DNA of 64,000 nt from Arcobacter porcinus (GCF_004299785.2 NZ_CP036246.2:1302001-1366000), one strand, 5' to 3'; positions 40,598 through 50,625 are shown, counted from the stretch's first letter. The notes: generated by a model not told the origin, from the sequence alone. Numbers and translations: made by a program.

Positions 40598-42495
40598 AAA
40601 AAAATATTAAAATTGCTCTAATTGGACAACCAAATGTTGGAAAGTCTATGCTTATAAACTCAATTTCTAATTCAAAATTAAGAGTTGGAAATTTTTCAGG
40701 AGTTACAGTTGAAAAAAAACTTATAGATTTTAAATACAAAAATTTCAATATTCAAATCATTGATTTACCAGGAACATACTCTTTAAATAGTTATTCTTTA
40801 GAAGAAAAAGTAGTTAGTGATTTTTTAAAAAAAGAGAATTATGATCTTATTTTAAATGTTGTTGATAGTACAAATTTACAAAGAAATTTACTTTTAACAA
40901 GTGAAATTCTATCTTTAAATAAAAAGCTTATTATAGCTTTAAATATGAGTGATGAAGCAGAAAGTGAAGGTATAGAAATAGATGAGAAAAAACTATCTAC
41001 TTTTTTAAAAACTCCCTGTATAAAAACAAGTGCTTTGAAAAAAGAGGGTTTAAATACTCTTTTAGATGAGATAATTTCTACTTATGAACAAGATTTAACA
41101 ATAGAAAATAGTTCTTTTTCAAATAAATCTTTATCAAATGAAGATATCTTAAATCATAAATTCTCCTTTGTAAATAATGCTATAAAAACCTCATCAAAAT
41201 TTAAAAATAATACAGAAAAAACAAATACAGAAAGAATAGATTCTATATTGATGAATAAATATATTGGTCTTCCTATTTTTCTTTTTTTAATGTGGTGTTT
41301 ATTTCAATTAACATTCACTATGGGTGAGATTCCTATGGAGTTTATTGAGGATTTAACAAGTGATTTGATTATACAAACTAAATCTTTTTTAGGAGATGGT
41401 ACATTAGCTAGTTTAATTGGTGATGGAATTATAGCTGGAGTTGGTGCTGTAATTTTATTTTTACCAAATATTATAATACTTTTTTTAGGAATATCTTTAC
41501 TCGAGAATACAGGTTATATGAGTAGAGTATCTTTTTTACTTGATGGTATTTTACATAGATTTGGACTACATGGAAAATCTTTTATTCCCTTAGTTAGTGG
41601 TTTTGGTTGCTCTGTTCCTGCATATATGGCAGCAAGAACTTTAAAAAATGATAGAGATAGACTTTTAACTCTATTTATAATAGGTTTTATGTCTTGTGGA
41701 GCTAGATTACCTATTTATGTTCTTTTTGTAGGTGCTTTTTTTGATTCAAATAGTGCTGGGAATATACTATTTTTAATTTATATTTCAGGTGCAGTATTAG
41801 GTTTATTTGCTGCAAAAATACTAAGAATTGTTGTTTTTAAAGGAGAAGATGAGCCTTTTGTTATGGAAATGCCAAAATATAGAGCTCCATCAATAAAACT
41901 AATATATCATTCTGTAAAAAACAAAGCATTTATGTATCTTAAAAAAGCTGGTACATTTATTTTAGCAGCTTCAATTTTAATATGGTTTATGAGTAACTAC
42001 CCAAAAAATCTTGAATATGAAGAAGAAATTCAAGCAAAAATTGAGCTTCTAAGTTTAGATGAAGAGAAAAGTGAATTGAAGAATTCTTTAGCTTTATATA
42101 ATCTTGAGAACTCTTATTTAGGAAAACTTGGAAAATTTAGTGAACCATTTTTTGAGCCTTTAGGTTTTGATTGGAGAATGGCTGTTGCACTTGAAACAGG
42201 ACTTGCTGCAAAAGAGATTGTTGTATCAACTTTAGCTATTTTATATGGTTTAGGTGAGGAAAATGATGAAACTTCAAATACTTTATTAGAAAATATTAAA
42301 AATAATATACCAAAAGAGTCTGCAATAGCTTTTATTGTTTTTGTTATTATTTATATGCCTTGTTTAGCAGCATCAGTTGTATTTGCCAAAGAAGCTGGTG
42401 GAATAAAATATCTAGCTTATTTATTTATATTTACAACATCAACAGCTTGGATTATTTCATATATTGTTTACAATATTACAAAACTTATAATATAA
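40591..42495 (+). CDS. feoB: Ferrous iron transporter FeoB
   Basis: The 634-residue protein has an N-terminal G domain with G1 GQPNVGKS (9-16), G3 DLPGTYSL, G4 NMSDE and switch motif FSGVTVE, then a membrane core with gate motifs VSGFGCSVPAYMAART near 336-351 and MAVALETGLAAKEIVVSTLA in the second half. It imports Fe2+ across the inner membrane. It is shorter than E. coli FeoB (773 residues). FeoC is absent. Confidence 0.95.
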   Translation: MLEKNIKIALIGQPNVGKSMLINSISNSKLRVGNFSGVTVEKKLIDFKYKNFNIQIIDLPGTYSLNSYSLEEKVVSDFLKKENYDLILNVVDSTNLQRNLLLTSEILSLNKKLIIALNMSDEAESEGIEIDEKKLSTFLKTPCIKTSALKKEGLNTLLDEIISTYEQDLTIENSSFSNKSLSNEDILNHKFSFVNNAIKTSSKFKNNTEKTNTERIDSILMNKYIGLPIFLFLMWCLFQLTFTMGEIPMEFIEDLTSDLIIQTKSFLGDGTLASLIGDGIIAGVGAVILFLPNIIILFLGISLLENTGYMSRVSFLLDGILHRFGLHGKSFIPLVSGFGCSVPAYMAARTLKNDRDRLLTLFIIGFMSCGARLPIYVLFVGAFFDSNSAGNILFLIYISGAVLGLFAAKILRIVVFKGEDEPFVMEMPKYRAPSIKLIYHSVKNKAFMYLKKAGTFILAASILIWFMSNYPKNLEYEEEIQAKIELLSLDEEKSELKNSLALYNLENSYLGKLGKFSEPFFEPLGFDWRMAVALETGLAAKEIVVSTLAILYGLGEENDETSNTLLENIKNNIPKESAIAFIVFVIIYMPCLAASVVFAKEAGGIKYLAYLFIFTTSTAWIISYIVYNITKLII

Positions 42496-42515
42496 GATTA
42501 GTTTTCTAATCTTAT
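42492..42515. terminator. Hairpin between convergent feoB and bpt
   Basis: Perfect 10-base arms ATAAGATTAG and CTAATCTTAT enclose TTTT. It overlaps the feoB stop region and likely serves both genes. Confidence 0.6.
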
Positions 42516-43246
42516 TTATACTCTTTCCAAATTGGTTTTTCAAGTAAGCTTGGTCTATTTTCTAAAATCTCAAAAGGAGAGTAAGACTCCTTATATCCCA
42601 TAGAAAAATGATCTTTAATCCAGTATCCAAGGTAAATATATGGGATATCTAACTCTTTTGCAACTTGAATTTGAAAAAGAATAGAAAATTTTCCAATAGA
42701 TAAATCTTCATAATCATGATCATAAAAACAATAAATAGAAGATATTGCATCTGGTAAAACATCTACAAAAGCAACTCCAATTAATTTATCCTCTTTTATA
42801 TACAAAAATTCTTTTGCATATAAGCTATTTCCCTCAACATAAGATTTTATATATTCATCAATAGCAATTTTATGATATGGCCAGTTTTTCTTTTTATTCA
42901 TAAAAGAGTGGTATTTATCATAAAGTTCTAAATGTTCAAGTGTAACTTCAGGTGTTCTAATAGCTATCTTTGTATTTTTATTTTTATTTAATACTCTTTT
43001 TTCTGATTTAGAAAATTTATAGTTTTTAACATCTATTCTCATAGATACACATTTTGTACAAGATTTACACTCAGGTACAAAATGAACTTTTCCAAATCTT
43101 CTCCAACCTCTTATTAATTTATCTCTATAATTTTCTATACTACAGCTATTTAAAAACTGATATCTCATATCAGATCTCTCATTATCAAAATATGAGCAAG
43201 AACGATTCTGCTCAAAAAATTCCATATCTTGATTTAGTATTTGCAT
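42512..43246 (-). CDS. bpt: Aspartate/glutamate leucyltransferase (Bpt)
   Basis: The 244-residue protein matches the bacterial leucyltransferase group: CSYFDNERSDMRYQFLNS near 16-34, GWRRFGKVHFVPEC with CKSCTKCVSMRID near 46-70, and IYLGYWIKDHFSMGYKESYSPFEIL near 204-228 (in part). It adds leucine to N-terminal Asp or Glu, marking proteins for ClpS/ClpAP-type degradation. It begins one base after the trpA stop, so the two are cotranscribed. ClpS is not in view, but clpP lies at 60.5 kb. Confidence 0.88.
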   Translation of the reverse strand: MQILNQDMEFFEQNRSCSYFDNERSDMRYQFLNSCSIENYRDKLIRGWRRFGKVHFVPECKSCTKCVSMRIDVKNYKFSKSEKRVLNKNKNTKIAIRTPEVTLEHLELYDKYHSFMNKKKNWPYHKIAIDEYIKSYVEGNSLYAKEFLYIKEDKLIGVAFVDVLPDAISSIYCFYDHDYEDLSIGKFSILFQIQVAKELDIPYIYLGYWIKDHFSMGYKESYSPFEILENRPSLLEKPIWKEYK

Positions 43247-43247
43247 A

Positions 43248-43988
43248 CTATTCGTTTATCTTTCTTTTTATCTCTTTTGCAATATTTGAGATTTTTTTTA
43301 TTTTTTCACTACTACTTAAGCTATCATCTAAAAGATGTTTTACAAAAGCACTTCCTACAATAACCCCATCAAGATCTTTTGATTTTGCTTTACAAGTTTT
43401 TTCATCTACTCCAAAACCAATATATAAAGGTGTTTTTGTATATTCTCTAATATCAGAAATTGTTTTACTTAAATCTTCATCTCTTCCACTTCCAGTAATT
43501 CCAGCATAAGCAACCATATAAATAAACTTTTCTGAATTTTCTACAAGCATTTTTACTCTATCTTTTGGAGTTGTTGGAGCTACGAATGTAATATTTGAGA
43601 TATTATATTTTTCAAAAGATTTATTATATTTTTGTGCCATTTCAAAAGGCATATCTGGAATAATTGTTCCACTAACACCTAAAGAACTTGATTTTTCTAA
43701 GAATTCATCAAATCCATAATGATAAAAAGGATTCATATATCCCATATATAAAGTATCTATCTCTTTTGATATTTTTTGTGTTACATAGAAAAGATTTTCA
43801 AGTTTAAAACCATTTTTAAGAGCTAATAAATTTGCTTTTTCAATAACAGGTCCATCTGCAACAGGATCACTAAATGGAACTCCTAACTCTAAACTATCGA
43901 CACCACTTTCTTTTAGACTTAATGCTAAATCAACTGTAAACTCTTTGTTTGGATATGAAGTAGTAATATATGCAACTAATTTTTTCAA
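43248..43988 (-). CDS. trpA: Tryptophan synthase alpha chain
   Basis: A 246-residue TIM-barrel protein starting at TTG after AGGAAAAAAG. Catalytic residues lie in LELGVPFSDPVADGP near 35-49 (Glu and Asp equivalents of E49 and D60), with the phosphate loops VAYAGITGSG near 159 and GFGVDEK near 196. It splits indoleglycerol phosphate to indole for the TrpB subunit. No other trp gene is in the window; trpA pairs here with bpt. Confidence 0.92.
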   Translation of the reverse strand: MKKLVAYITTSYPNKEFTVDLALSLKESGVDSLELGVPFSDPVADGPVIEKANLLALKNGFKLENLFYVTQKISKEIDTLYMGYMNPFYHYGFDEFLEKSSSLGVSGTIIPDMPFEMAQKYNKSFEKYNISNITFVAPTTPKDRVKMLVENSEKFIYMVAYAGITGSGRDEDLSKTISDIREYTKTPLYIGFGVDEKTCKAKSKDLDGVIVGSAFVKHLLDDSLSSSEKIKKISNIAKEIKRKINE

Positions 43989-44050
43989 CTTTTTTCCTAA
44001 AAATAAATTACTTGATTCTATCGAAAACCTAATTAAAATCTATTTTTTGA

Positions 44051-44056
44051 TATAAT
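44051..44056 (+). promoter_or_regulatory. -10 box of the panB-ruvB transcript
   Basis: TTTTTTGATATAAT, with TATAAT 30 bases before the panB start, is a strong extended -10 of the type used here. Confidence 0.6.
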
Positions 44057-44085
44057 TAACATCACTTTATTTTAGGATTTTTACT

Positions 44086-44895
44086 ATGAGTATAATTAAA
44101 CATGATTTTAAAAAAATAAATATTACAAAAATAAAAGAAGCAAAAAATAAATATAAATTAACAGTTATAACAGCATATGATGCTCTTTTTGCAAACTTAT
44201 TAAAAAATAGTGCCGATATGATATTGGTGGGAGATAGTCTAAATATGAGTTTTGCTGGTAAAAATGACACTTTAAGTGCAAATTTAAAACAAATGATTTA
44301 CCACACAAACGCAGTTTGTACAGGTGCAAAAGGTGCATTTGTGATTACAGATATGCCTTTTGGAACTTACTCAAACAAAAATGATGCTTTAAAAAATTGT
44401 GTAAAAGTATATAAAGAAACTGAAGCTAGTGCTGTTAAAATTGAAGGTGGTGAAGATAAAGCTGATATTATAAAATATCTAACTTCAAACTCAATTGCAG
44501 TTATGGGTCATATTGGTTTAATGCCACAATATGTAAGAAGCGAAGGTGGTTACAAAGTTAGAGGAAAAACAAAAGAAGATGAAGAACAATTAATTCGAGA
44601 TGCAATTGCTGTTGAAGAAGCTGGTGCTTTTGCTATTGTAGTTGAAGGAGTTATGAGTGATGTTGCAAAAAAAATATCAGAATCTATAAATATTCCTACT
44701 ATTGGTATTGGAGCAGGAGCAGATACAGATGGTCAAGTTTTAGTTTGGTCTGATATGTTTGGATTTTTTGAAGAGTTTAAACCAAAATTTGTAAGACACT
44801 ATTTAGATGGTGCATCTTTAATAAAAAATGCTTCAGAAAGATATAGAGAAGATGTTCAAAACAAAAGTTTTCCATCAAAAGAAGAAGAGTATTAA
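44086..44895 (+). CDS. panB: 3-methyl-2-oxobutanoate hydroxymethyltransferase
   Basis: A 269-residue (phospho)enolpyruvate-type barrel. TAYDALFANLLKNSADMILVGDSLNMSFAG (in part, near 30-60) carries the metal-binding Asp and the substrate site, VKIEGGE near 120 holds the catalytic lysine region, and VMGHIGLMPQ and IGIGAG follow. It makes ketopantoate for coenzyme A. It lies 3 bases before ruvB. Confidence 0.94.
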   Translation: MSIIKHDFKKINITKIKEAKNKYKLTVITAYDALFANLLKNSADMILVGDSLNMSFAGKNDTLSANLKQMIYHTNAVCTGAKGAFVITDMPFGTYSNKNDALKNCVKVYKETEASAVKIEGGEDKADIIKYLTSNSIAVMGHIGLMPQYVRSEGGYKVRGKTKEDEEQLIRDAIAVEEAGAFAIVVEGVMSDVAKKISESINIPTIGIGAGADTDGQVLVWSDMFGFFEEFKPKFVRHYLDGASLIKNASERYREDVQNKSFPSKEEEY

Positions 44896-44898
44896 TAT

Positions 44899-45939
44899 AT
44901 GCAAAGATTAGTTGAAGTTGAACAAATATCTTTCGAAGAAGATTCAAATGAACAAAGCCTTAGACCATCATCTTGGGATGATTATATTGGTCAAGAAAAA
45001 ATAAAAAAAAATCTTAGAGTTTTTATTGATGCTTCAAAAAAAAGAGCTGAAGCTTTAGATCATATACTTTTTTATGGACCTCCAGGACTTGGGAAAACAA
45101 CACTTTCTTATCTTATTTCAAATGAAATGAACTCAAATATAAAAGTAACAGCTGGTCCTATGATTGAAAAAAGTGGTGATTTAGCAGCAATTTTAACTAA
45201 TCTGGAAGAGGGAGATATACTTTTTATTGATGAGATTCATAGATTATCTTCAGCTGTTGAAGAGATTTTATATCCAGCAATGGAAGATTATAGACTTGAT
45301 ATTATAATTGGTTCAGGTCCAGCTGCACAAACTGTAAAAATAGATCTTCCAAGATTTACTTTAATTGGAGCAACAACAAGAGCTGGAATGCTTTCAAATC
45401 CACTTAGAGAAAGATTTGGTATGCATTTTAGAATGCAATTTTATACAGATGAAGAGTTAGCAAAAATCATTCAAAAAGCTTCAATTAAACTTGGTGTTTC
45501 TTGTGAAGATAATTCTGCATTAGAGATGTCAAAAAGAAGTCGTGGAACTCCAAGAGTTGCTTTAAGACTTTTAAGGAGAGTTAGAGATTTTTCTCAAGTT
45601 GCTGGTGAAACAAAAATATCTCTTAAAACCTGTAAATATGCTCTTGATGAACTAGGAATAAATGAAAATGGCTTTGATGAGATGGATATAAATCTTCTTG
45701 AACTATTAATTTCAAATCGTGGAAAACCAATGGGTCTTTCTACTATAGCTGCAGCACTTAGTGAAGATGAAGGAACAATTGAAGATGCAATTGAGCCATA
45801 TTTATTAGCAAATGGTTTTATAGAAAGAACTGCTAGAGGAAGAGTTGCTAGTGTAAAAACTTATGAAATGTTTAGATTAACACCACCTGTTCTAAATAGT
45901 GATAAAGATGATAATTATAATCAAGGAAATCTATTTTGA
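44899..45939 (+). CDS. ruvB: Holliday junction helicase subunit RuvB
   Basis: The 346-residue AAA+ protein has [17 protein letters not shown] near 20-36, Walker [10 protein letters not shown], Walker B FIDEIHR, sensor [18 protein letters not shown] and the C-terminal winged helix ending ARGRVAS. It drives branch migration with RuvA. Its stop overlaps the next gene by four bases. ruvA and ruvC are elsewhere. Confidence 0.96.
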   Translation: MQRLVEVEQISFEEDSNEQSLRPSSWDDYIGQEKIKKNLRVFIDASKKRAEALDHILFYGPPGLGKTTLSYLISNEMNSNIKVTAGPMIEKSGDLAAILTNLEEGDILFIDEIHRLSSAVEEILYPAMEDYRLDIIIGSGPAAQTVKIDLPRFTLIGATTRAGMLSNPLRERFGMHFRMQFYTDEELAKIIQKASIKLGVSCEDNSALEMSKRSRGTPRVALRLLRRVRDFSQVAGETKISLKTCKYALDELGINENGFDEMDINLLELLISNRGKPMGLSTIAAALSEDEGTIEDAIEPYLLANGFIERTARGRVASVKTYEMFRLTPPVLNSDKDDNYNQGNLF

Positions 45940-46964
45940 AACCTATATACTTTTTAATCCTTCTTGCCTTAATTCTTTTTTATTTTTTAATAGAACTTTT
46001 TAATCCTTTTCTAAAAGCTATCTTTGTGGCTACTTTACTTACAATTGCTACAAATTCTCTTTTTATAAAACTAAATAACAAAATAAATAATCAAGCTCTA
46101 AGTTCTTCAATCTTTACTTTAGCTATGACTTCACTGTTTTTTTTACCTATTTTGTATTGTATTTTTTCATTTGCTGGTTTTTTTAATCAAATTGATCAAA
46201 ACCTTTTAATAAAAAATTTGACAATTATAAAAGAGTCATCTTTACAATATATAAGTGAATTAAAATTTCTTGATGATTTTTTACAACAAATTGTAAAAGA
46301 GATTGATATAGGAAAAAGTGTTCAGCAATTAGTATCTTTTTCTGCATATTTAGGTAAAAACTCTGCTAAATTTATGGTGGATATGATTTTTATTTTAATA
46401 TTTTATTTCTTTTTTACCCTATTTTCAAAGCAAATTGCACAATTTTTAAAAGATATTGCTCCAATAGATAGTAATGATGCAAATATTCTATTTAAAGAAT
46501 CTTCAAGTGTTATGAGTGTAGTTTTCTACTCTATTTTAATAAATGCAATTTTTCAAGGTTTTTTATTTGGGATATTCTTGTCTTTTATGGGTTATAATGG
46601 ATTATTACTTGGTGTTCTTTATGGTTTTGCTTCTTTAATTCCTGTTGTTGGTGGTATTTTAATGTGGCTTCCAATATCAATTTATGAAGCTAGTATAGGA
46701 ACACTATTTAATGCAATTTTAATTGCAGTTTATACAATAGTTATAATATCAATAGTAGCAGATACTTTTATAAAACCTATGATTATAAGTTATATAAATA
46801 ATAGGCTTATTCAAGCAGAGACTAAAATAAACTCTCTTTTAATATTTTTTGCAATTGTTGCAGGGCTTGGTTCATTTGGTTTTTGGGGTATGATAATAGG
46901 TCCAGCTATGCTTAGTTTATTTATTTCTATTATGCATCTATTAAAAAAATACTCTAGTATTTAA
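45936..46964 (+). CDS. AI-2E family transporter
   Basis: This 342-residue membrane protein has about eight helices: a pair at 5-40, one near 55-80, and a cluster from 150 on with [24 protein letters not shown] near 230 (in part), the family signature. Members include Na+/H+ antiporters and putative autoinducer-2 exporters; the name does not prove AI-2 transport. It overlaps ruvB by ATGA-type coupling. Confidence 0.83.
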   Translation: MKPIYFLILLALILFYFLIELFNPFLKAIFVATLLTIATNSLFIKLNNKINNQALSSSIFTLAMTSLFFLPILYCIFSFAGFFNQIDQNLLIKNLTIIKESSLQYISELKFLDDFLQQIVKEIDIGKSVQQLVSFSAYLGKNSAKFMVDMIFILIFYFFFTLFSKQIAQFLKDIAPIDSNDANILFKESSSVMSVVFYSILINAIFQGFLFGIFLSFMGYNGLLLGVLYGFASLIPVVGGILMWLPISIYEASIGTLFNAILIAVYTIVIISIVADTFIKPMIISYINNRLIQAETKINSLLIFFAIVAGLGSFGFWGMIIGPAMLSLFISIMHLLKKYSSI

Positions 46965-46981
46965 TTATAAGTGAAAGAGTT

Positions 46982-47707
46982 TTACTCTCCACTTATTACA
47001 TTATCTCCAAGATAAGACATAATTCCATGATCAAAGTTTAATACTTTAGAAAATCCCATTTTTAGCATTATTCTTTGACAATAAGCACTTCTACTTCCAC
47101 TATAACAATATAAAATTATAGTTTCATCTTTTTTATCTGTGATTTGTTCTAAAGCATTATAAAAACTAGTTGTAGGAACTAAATAATCTGTTCCTTCTAT
47201 TCTGGCTTCAAACCACTCCATCCATTCTCTTGTATCAACCAACAAAAACTCTATGATTTTTTGTTTTCTTGCTTTTAGAAGTGCTTCTAGTTCATTTGAA
47301 TTAACTTCATCTTGTAAAAGTATATTTTCACATTCTTGCTTTGAAAGAGTATCTATATCAATATTTTCTTCTTCCTCTTTTTTTAAATAGGAGATCTCTT
47401 CACTTTTTGCTTTTGTACAAAAAATACCACAATGGCACATACCATTTTTTGGAATCTCATTTTCTAAAGCTGGTTTACAGGGACAAAGTCTATTTTCTTC
47501 TTCATTTTCAACAAGCATAAAACAGGGACAATATGTTTTACCATAAATAAGTTTGTTTCTAGTAAGTCCCATCTGAATTGATCTATTTAAATCTTCATCT
47601 GGATTAAATACTAAATTATATTTCTCTAAAACACTATTTGTAAATTTTTTTGTAAGTTCTAGTTCTTCTTTGAACTCTTCTGAATTTGTATCAATTTTTC
47701 TAATCAT
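46982..47707 (-). CDS. Ferredoxin-thioredoxin-reductase catalytic domain fused to rhodanese
   Basis: The 241-residue protein has an FTR beta-type domain with cysteines C60-P-C62, C75-P-C77, C91-H-C93 and C97, the set that holds the 4Fe-4S cluster and redox disulfide. Residues about 150-240 form a rhodanese domain (LLVDTREWMEWF, active loop C201YSGSRS). FTR passes electrons from ferredoxin to thioredoxins; rhodaneses carry persulfide sulfur. The fusion suggests ferredoxin-driven reduction of persulfides or of a sulfur carrier. No FTR alpha subunit is nearby. It is monocistronic. Confidence 0.82.
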   Translation of the reverse strand: MIRKIDTNSEEFKEELELTKKFTNSVLEKYNLVFNPDEDLNRSIQMGLTRNKLIYGKTYCPCFMLVENEEENRLCPCKPALENEIPKNGMCHCGIFCTKAKSEEISYLKKEEEENIDIDTLSKQECENILLQDEVNSNELEALLKARKQKIIEFLLVDTREWMEWFEARIEGTDYLVPTTSFYNALEQITDKKDETIILYCYSGSRSAYCQRIMLKMGFSKVLNFDHGIMSYLGDNVISGE

Positions 47708-47760
47708 AATTAACCTATATAATATTAAGATAAGTTATGATTATATTTGATTTAAAAGAA

Positions 47761-47792
47761 GATTTGGCTTAAAACAAAGCTTAAGCCAAATC
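47761..47792 (-). terminator. Terminator after the small unknown gene
   Basis: Perfect 12-base arms GATTTGGCTTAA and TTAAGCCAAATC enclose 8 bases. On the minus strand the stem is followed by a T-rich run, as expected for a rho-independent terminator of the gene at 47802-48176. Confidence 0.75.
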
Positions 47793-47801
47793 ATTTAAGT
47801 T

Positions 47802-48176
47802 TTAATTTTCTATTGATTGAATTGATTCTTTATTAAAAGCCAATAGCCTTGCTTTTGTTTTCATCATTTCTTCAGTTGGATATTGATTCTCAACATTTCC
47901 TCTTGCAACTTTTACAAAAAAGTCTCTTGAATTTAAATTGAATCCAAAGTTTGTATTTGAAATAACTACTTCAAAAGTACTCTCTTTTGTTTGTTCATTT
48001 TTTACTTCATTTAGCTTATTTTTTTCATCAACTTGCTTGTTTTCTTGTTTCTGAATCTCTTGTAATTCTTTTTTCTCATCTGCTTTTGCTGATAAGTTAC
48101 TCTCTTTTATCTGTTGCATTTGCACCGTATTGTTATCTTTAAACTGATCGATATTTGCTCTTAATCCTAGTTCCAT
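47802..48176 (-). CDS. Unknown small polar protein
   Basis: I do not recognise this 124-residue protein. Residues 1-70 are extremely Gln/Lys/Glu-rich and probably disordered or coiled (LQEIQKQENKQVDEKNKL). Residues 70-124 look folded: STFEVVISNTNFGFNLNSRDFFVKVARG, cited in part, then a helix. No signal peptide is present. It has a clear AAGGAG ribosome site, a TATAAT box at 48204-48209 (minus strand) and its own terminator, so it is a real single-gene unit. Layout (polar N-terminus, small folded C-terminus) recalls FlaG-like proteins, but I cannot assign it. Confidence 0.6.
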   Translation of the reverse strand: MELGLRANIDQFKDNNTVQMQQIKESNLSAKADEKKELQEIQKQENKQVDEKNKLNEVKNEQTKESTFEVVISNTNFGFNLNSRDFFVKVARGNVENQYPTEEMMKTKARLLAFNKESIQSIEN

Positions 48177-48240
48177 AAATGCTCCTTTTCTTAATTTTGT
48201 CTTATTATACTATATTTTTATAAATATACATATATTTTGT

Positions 48241-48246
48241 TATAAT
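48241..48246 (+). promoter_or_regulatory. -10 box of the HerA-like ATPase gene
   Basis: TTTTGTTATAAT with TATAAT at 48241-48246 is an ideal extended -10, 28 bases before the ATG. Confidence 0.65.
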
Positions 48247-48273
48247 AATTAATTATTTTTACTAGGAAATATT

Positions 48274-50625
48274 ATGAATAGCACTTTTGATTATGAAAAT
48301 TTTAAACTATTTTTTATTGGTAAAGAGAAAGTAAATGATGAATTTATACCACTTGTTTATCAAAATAAAGATTTATTGACTCATGCAATAATATTAGGAA
48401 TGACAGGAAGTGGTAAAACAGGACTGGGAATCACTCTTTTAGAAGAAGCTTCAATAGATGAAATTCCATCAATTATTATAGATCCAAAAGGAGATATGAC
48501 AAATTTACTTTTAAATTTTCCAAATTTAGATGCAAAAGATTTTGAGCCATGGTTAGATGAAAATGAGTTTTCAAATAATAATCTTTCCAAAGAAGAGTAT
48601 GCAAAAATTTTATCTGAAACTTATAAAAAAGGTATAACAAAAGATTTCCAAGAATTGAATAGAATTCAGAAATTAAAAGATTCTTCTGATTTCACAATCT
48701 TTACTCCAGGAAGTAATGCAGGAGTTCAAATATCAATTTTATCTTCATTTAAAGCTCCATCAAAAGAGATATTAGAAGATAATGAACTATTTATATCAAT
48801 TATAAATTCTACTGTTCATTCTATTTTATCTTTAGTTGAAAATAGTAGTGATGAAACATCAAAAGAGTCTATTTTACTTAGTTCAATATTTCAAAATTAC
48901 TTTAAAGATCAAAAAGATTTAACTCTTGAAGAGTTAATAAATCTTATTGTTACTCCACCATTTTCAAAAATTGGAGTATTTGATTTAGAAACATTCTTTT
49001 CAAAAAATGATAGATTGAAATTTGCCCTTAATCTAAATAAAATAATTGCTAGTCCTTCATTTAGCTCTTGGATAGAAGGAGAATCTCTAGATATTTCAAA
49101 ACTCTTGTTAAAAGAGAATAATAAATCAAAAGTAAATATATTTTCAATAGCTCACTTAAATGACAAAGAGAGAATGTTTTTCGTAACAATTTTATTAAAT
49201 CAAATATTAACTTGGATGAGAAGACAAGAAGGAACAAGCTCTTTAAAAGCTCTACTTTATATGGATGAAATTTTTGGATACTTTCCTCCTCAAGCGAATC
49301 CACCCTCAAAACAACCAATGCTTACTCTTCTAAAACAAGCAAGAGGTTTTGGAGTTGGAATTATTTTATCAACACAAAATCCAGTTGATATTGATTATAA
49401 AGGTTTAAGTAATATAGGAACTTGGTTTATTGGAAAACTACAAACTAAACAAGATATAAGTAAGGTTTTAGATGGAATGAGTACTGCAAGTGATGAATTA
49501 TTTGATAAATCTTCTTTAGAAAAAGCAATTCAGAATTTAGCAAAACGAAATTTTATTTTAAAAAATATAAATGAAGAATCATTAAAAATATTTGAAACAA
49601 GGTGGGCTTTATCATATTTAAAAGGTCCACTTTCTAAAAATGCAATATCAATTTTAATGAAAGATAAAAAAAGTGCTTTAAAACAGGAAAAAGAGTTTTT
49701 TGAAGATGAAATTAATCTGATTGATATAACAAAAGGAAAATCAAAACCGATTTTTACAAATGATATAAAAGAGTTTTTTGAATATAAATCTCAAAATAGT
49801 GCTTACTATATGCAAGCTTATTTACTTTTATCTTCAAATATTCATTTTGTAAATAGTTCAAAAAATATTGATTTACAAAAAGAGTTAAATTATAAAATAT
49901 ATTTAAATGAAGATGATAAGGAAATAAATTTTGAAGAGCTAGAAGAGCTCACTATCAATACTTTTGAAACAAAAGAGAAATTAAATAGCTTTTTTTATGA
50001 AGTTCCAAGCTTTGTTTTAAATCAAAAAGATATAAAAACTATAGAAAGAAATTTCAATGATTTTTTATATAGAAATATAAATTTAACTCTATATAAGAAT
50101 GATGATTTAAAATTATTTTCAAAACAAAATGAGAGTTTAGAAGATTTTAAACTAAGAGTTCAAGATAGATTAAATGAAAATATTGATTCACAAATAGAAA
50201 ACCTAAAAATAAAATTTGAGAAAGAGAGTTCATTAATCGAGAAAAATCTTTTAAAACTTGATTTAAAACTAAAAAAAGAGAAACAAGAGTTTATTTCAAG
50301 TTCTACAAATACTATTATTTCTATTGCTAGTTCAATTTTGACAGCTTTTTTTGGAAATAAAAAATTAAGTGCAAGTAAAATAAATAGTGGTTCTAGAAAT
50401 ACAACAAAAGTTTTAAAAGATAAAAATGATTTAAATATTGTACAAAATGAGATTAATAGTTTAAAAGAGCAACAGCTTTCATTGAAAAATAGTTTAAAAG
50501 AGAAAATAGAATTAATAAATGAGAATAATAGTTTAGATAAATTCCCAATTGAAGAGTATATTTTAAAACCAAAAAGATCTGATATTTTTAATACAAATAT
50601 TAATATTTTGTGGATTGAACAATAA
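48274..50625 (+). CDS. HerA/FtsK-type ATPase (DUF853-like)
   Basis: A 783-residue ATPase: Walker A GMTGSGKT at 42-49, IDPKGDMTNLL, Walker B LLYMDEIFGYFPP near 329, and QARGFGVGIILSTQNPVDIDYKGLSNIGTWFIGKLQT near 355-390 (in part), the HerA-like DUF853 core. The C-terminal third (about 600-783) has long coiled-coil helices with a small Ala/Ser-rich segment between them (TIISIASSILTAFFGNK). Hexameric HerA-type proteins move DNA; members of this group are uncharacterised. No nuclease partner (NurA) or defence gene is adjacent. Monocistronic. Confidence 0.8.
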   Translation: MNSTFDYENFKLFFIGKEKVNDEFIPLVYQNKDLLTHAIILGMTGSGKTGLGITLLEEASIDEIPSIIIDPKGDMTNLLLNFPNLDAKDFEPWLDENEFSNNNLSKEEYAKILSETYKKGITKDFQELNRIQKLKDSSDFTIFTPGSNAGVQISILSSFKAPSKEILEDNELFISIINSTVHSILSLVENSSDETSKESILLSSIFQNYFKDQKDLTLEELINLIVTPPFSKIGVFDLETFFSKNDRLKFALNLNKIIASPSFSSWIEGESLDISKLLLKENNKSKVNIFSIAHLNDKERMFFVTILLNQILTWMRRQEGTSSLKALLYMDEIFGYFPPQANPPSKQPMLTLLKQARGFGVGIILSTQNPVDIDYKGLSNIGTWFIGKLQTKQDISKVLDGMSTASDELFDKSSLEKAIQNLAKRNFILKNINEESLKIFETRWALSYLKGPLSKNAISILMKDKKSALKQEKEFFEDEINLIDITKGKSKPIFTNDIKEFFEYKSQNSAYYMQAYLLLSSNIHFVNSSKNIDLQKELNYKIYLNEDDKEINFEELEELTINTFETKEKLNSFFYEVPSFVLNQKDIKTIERNFNDFLYRNINLTLYKNDDLKLFSKQNESLEDFKLRVQDRLNENIDSQIENLKIKFEKESSLIEKNLLKLDLKLKKEKQEFISSSTNTIISIASSILTAFFGNKKLSASKINSGSRNTTKVLKDKNDLNIVQNEINSLKEQQLSLKNSLKEKIELINENNSLDKFPIEEYILKPKRSDIFNTNINILWIEQ

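Noticed and set aside
43054-43509. Open frame of about 150 codons on the plus strand
   Set aside because: It is antisense to bpt and trpA, both with clear family motifs, and has no RBS.
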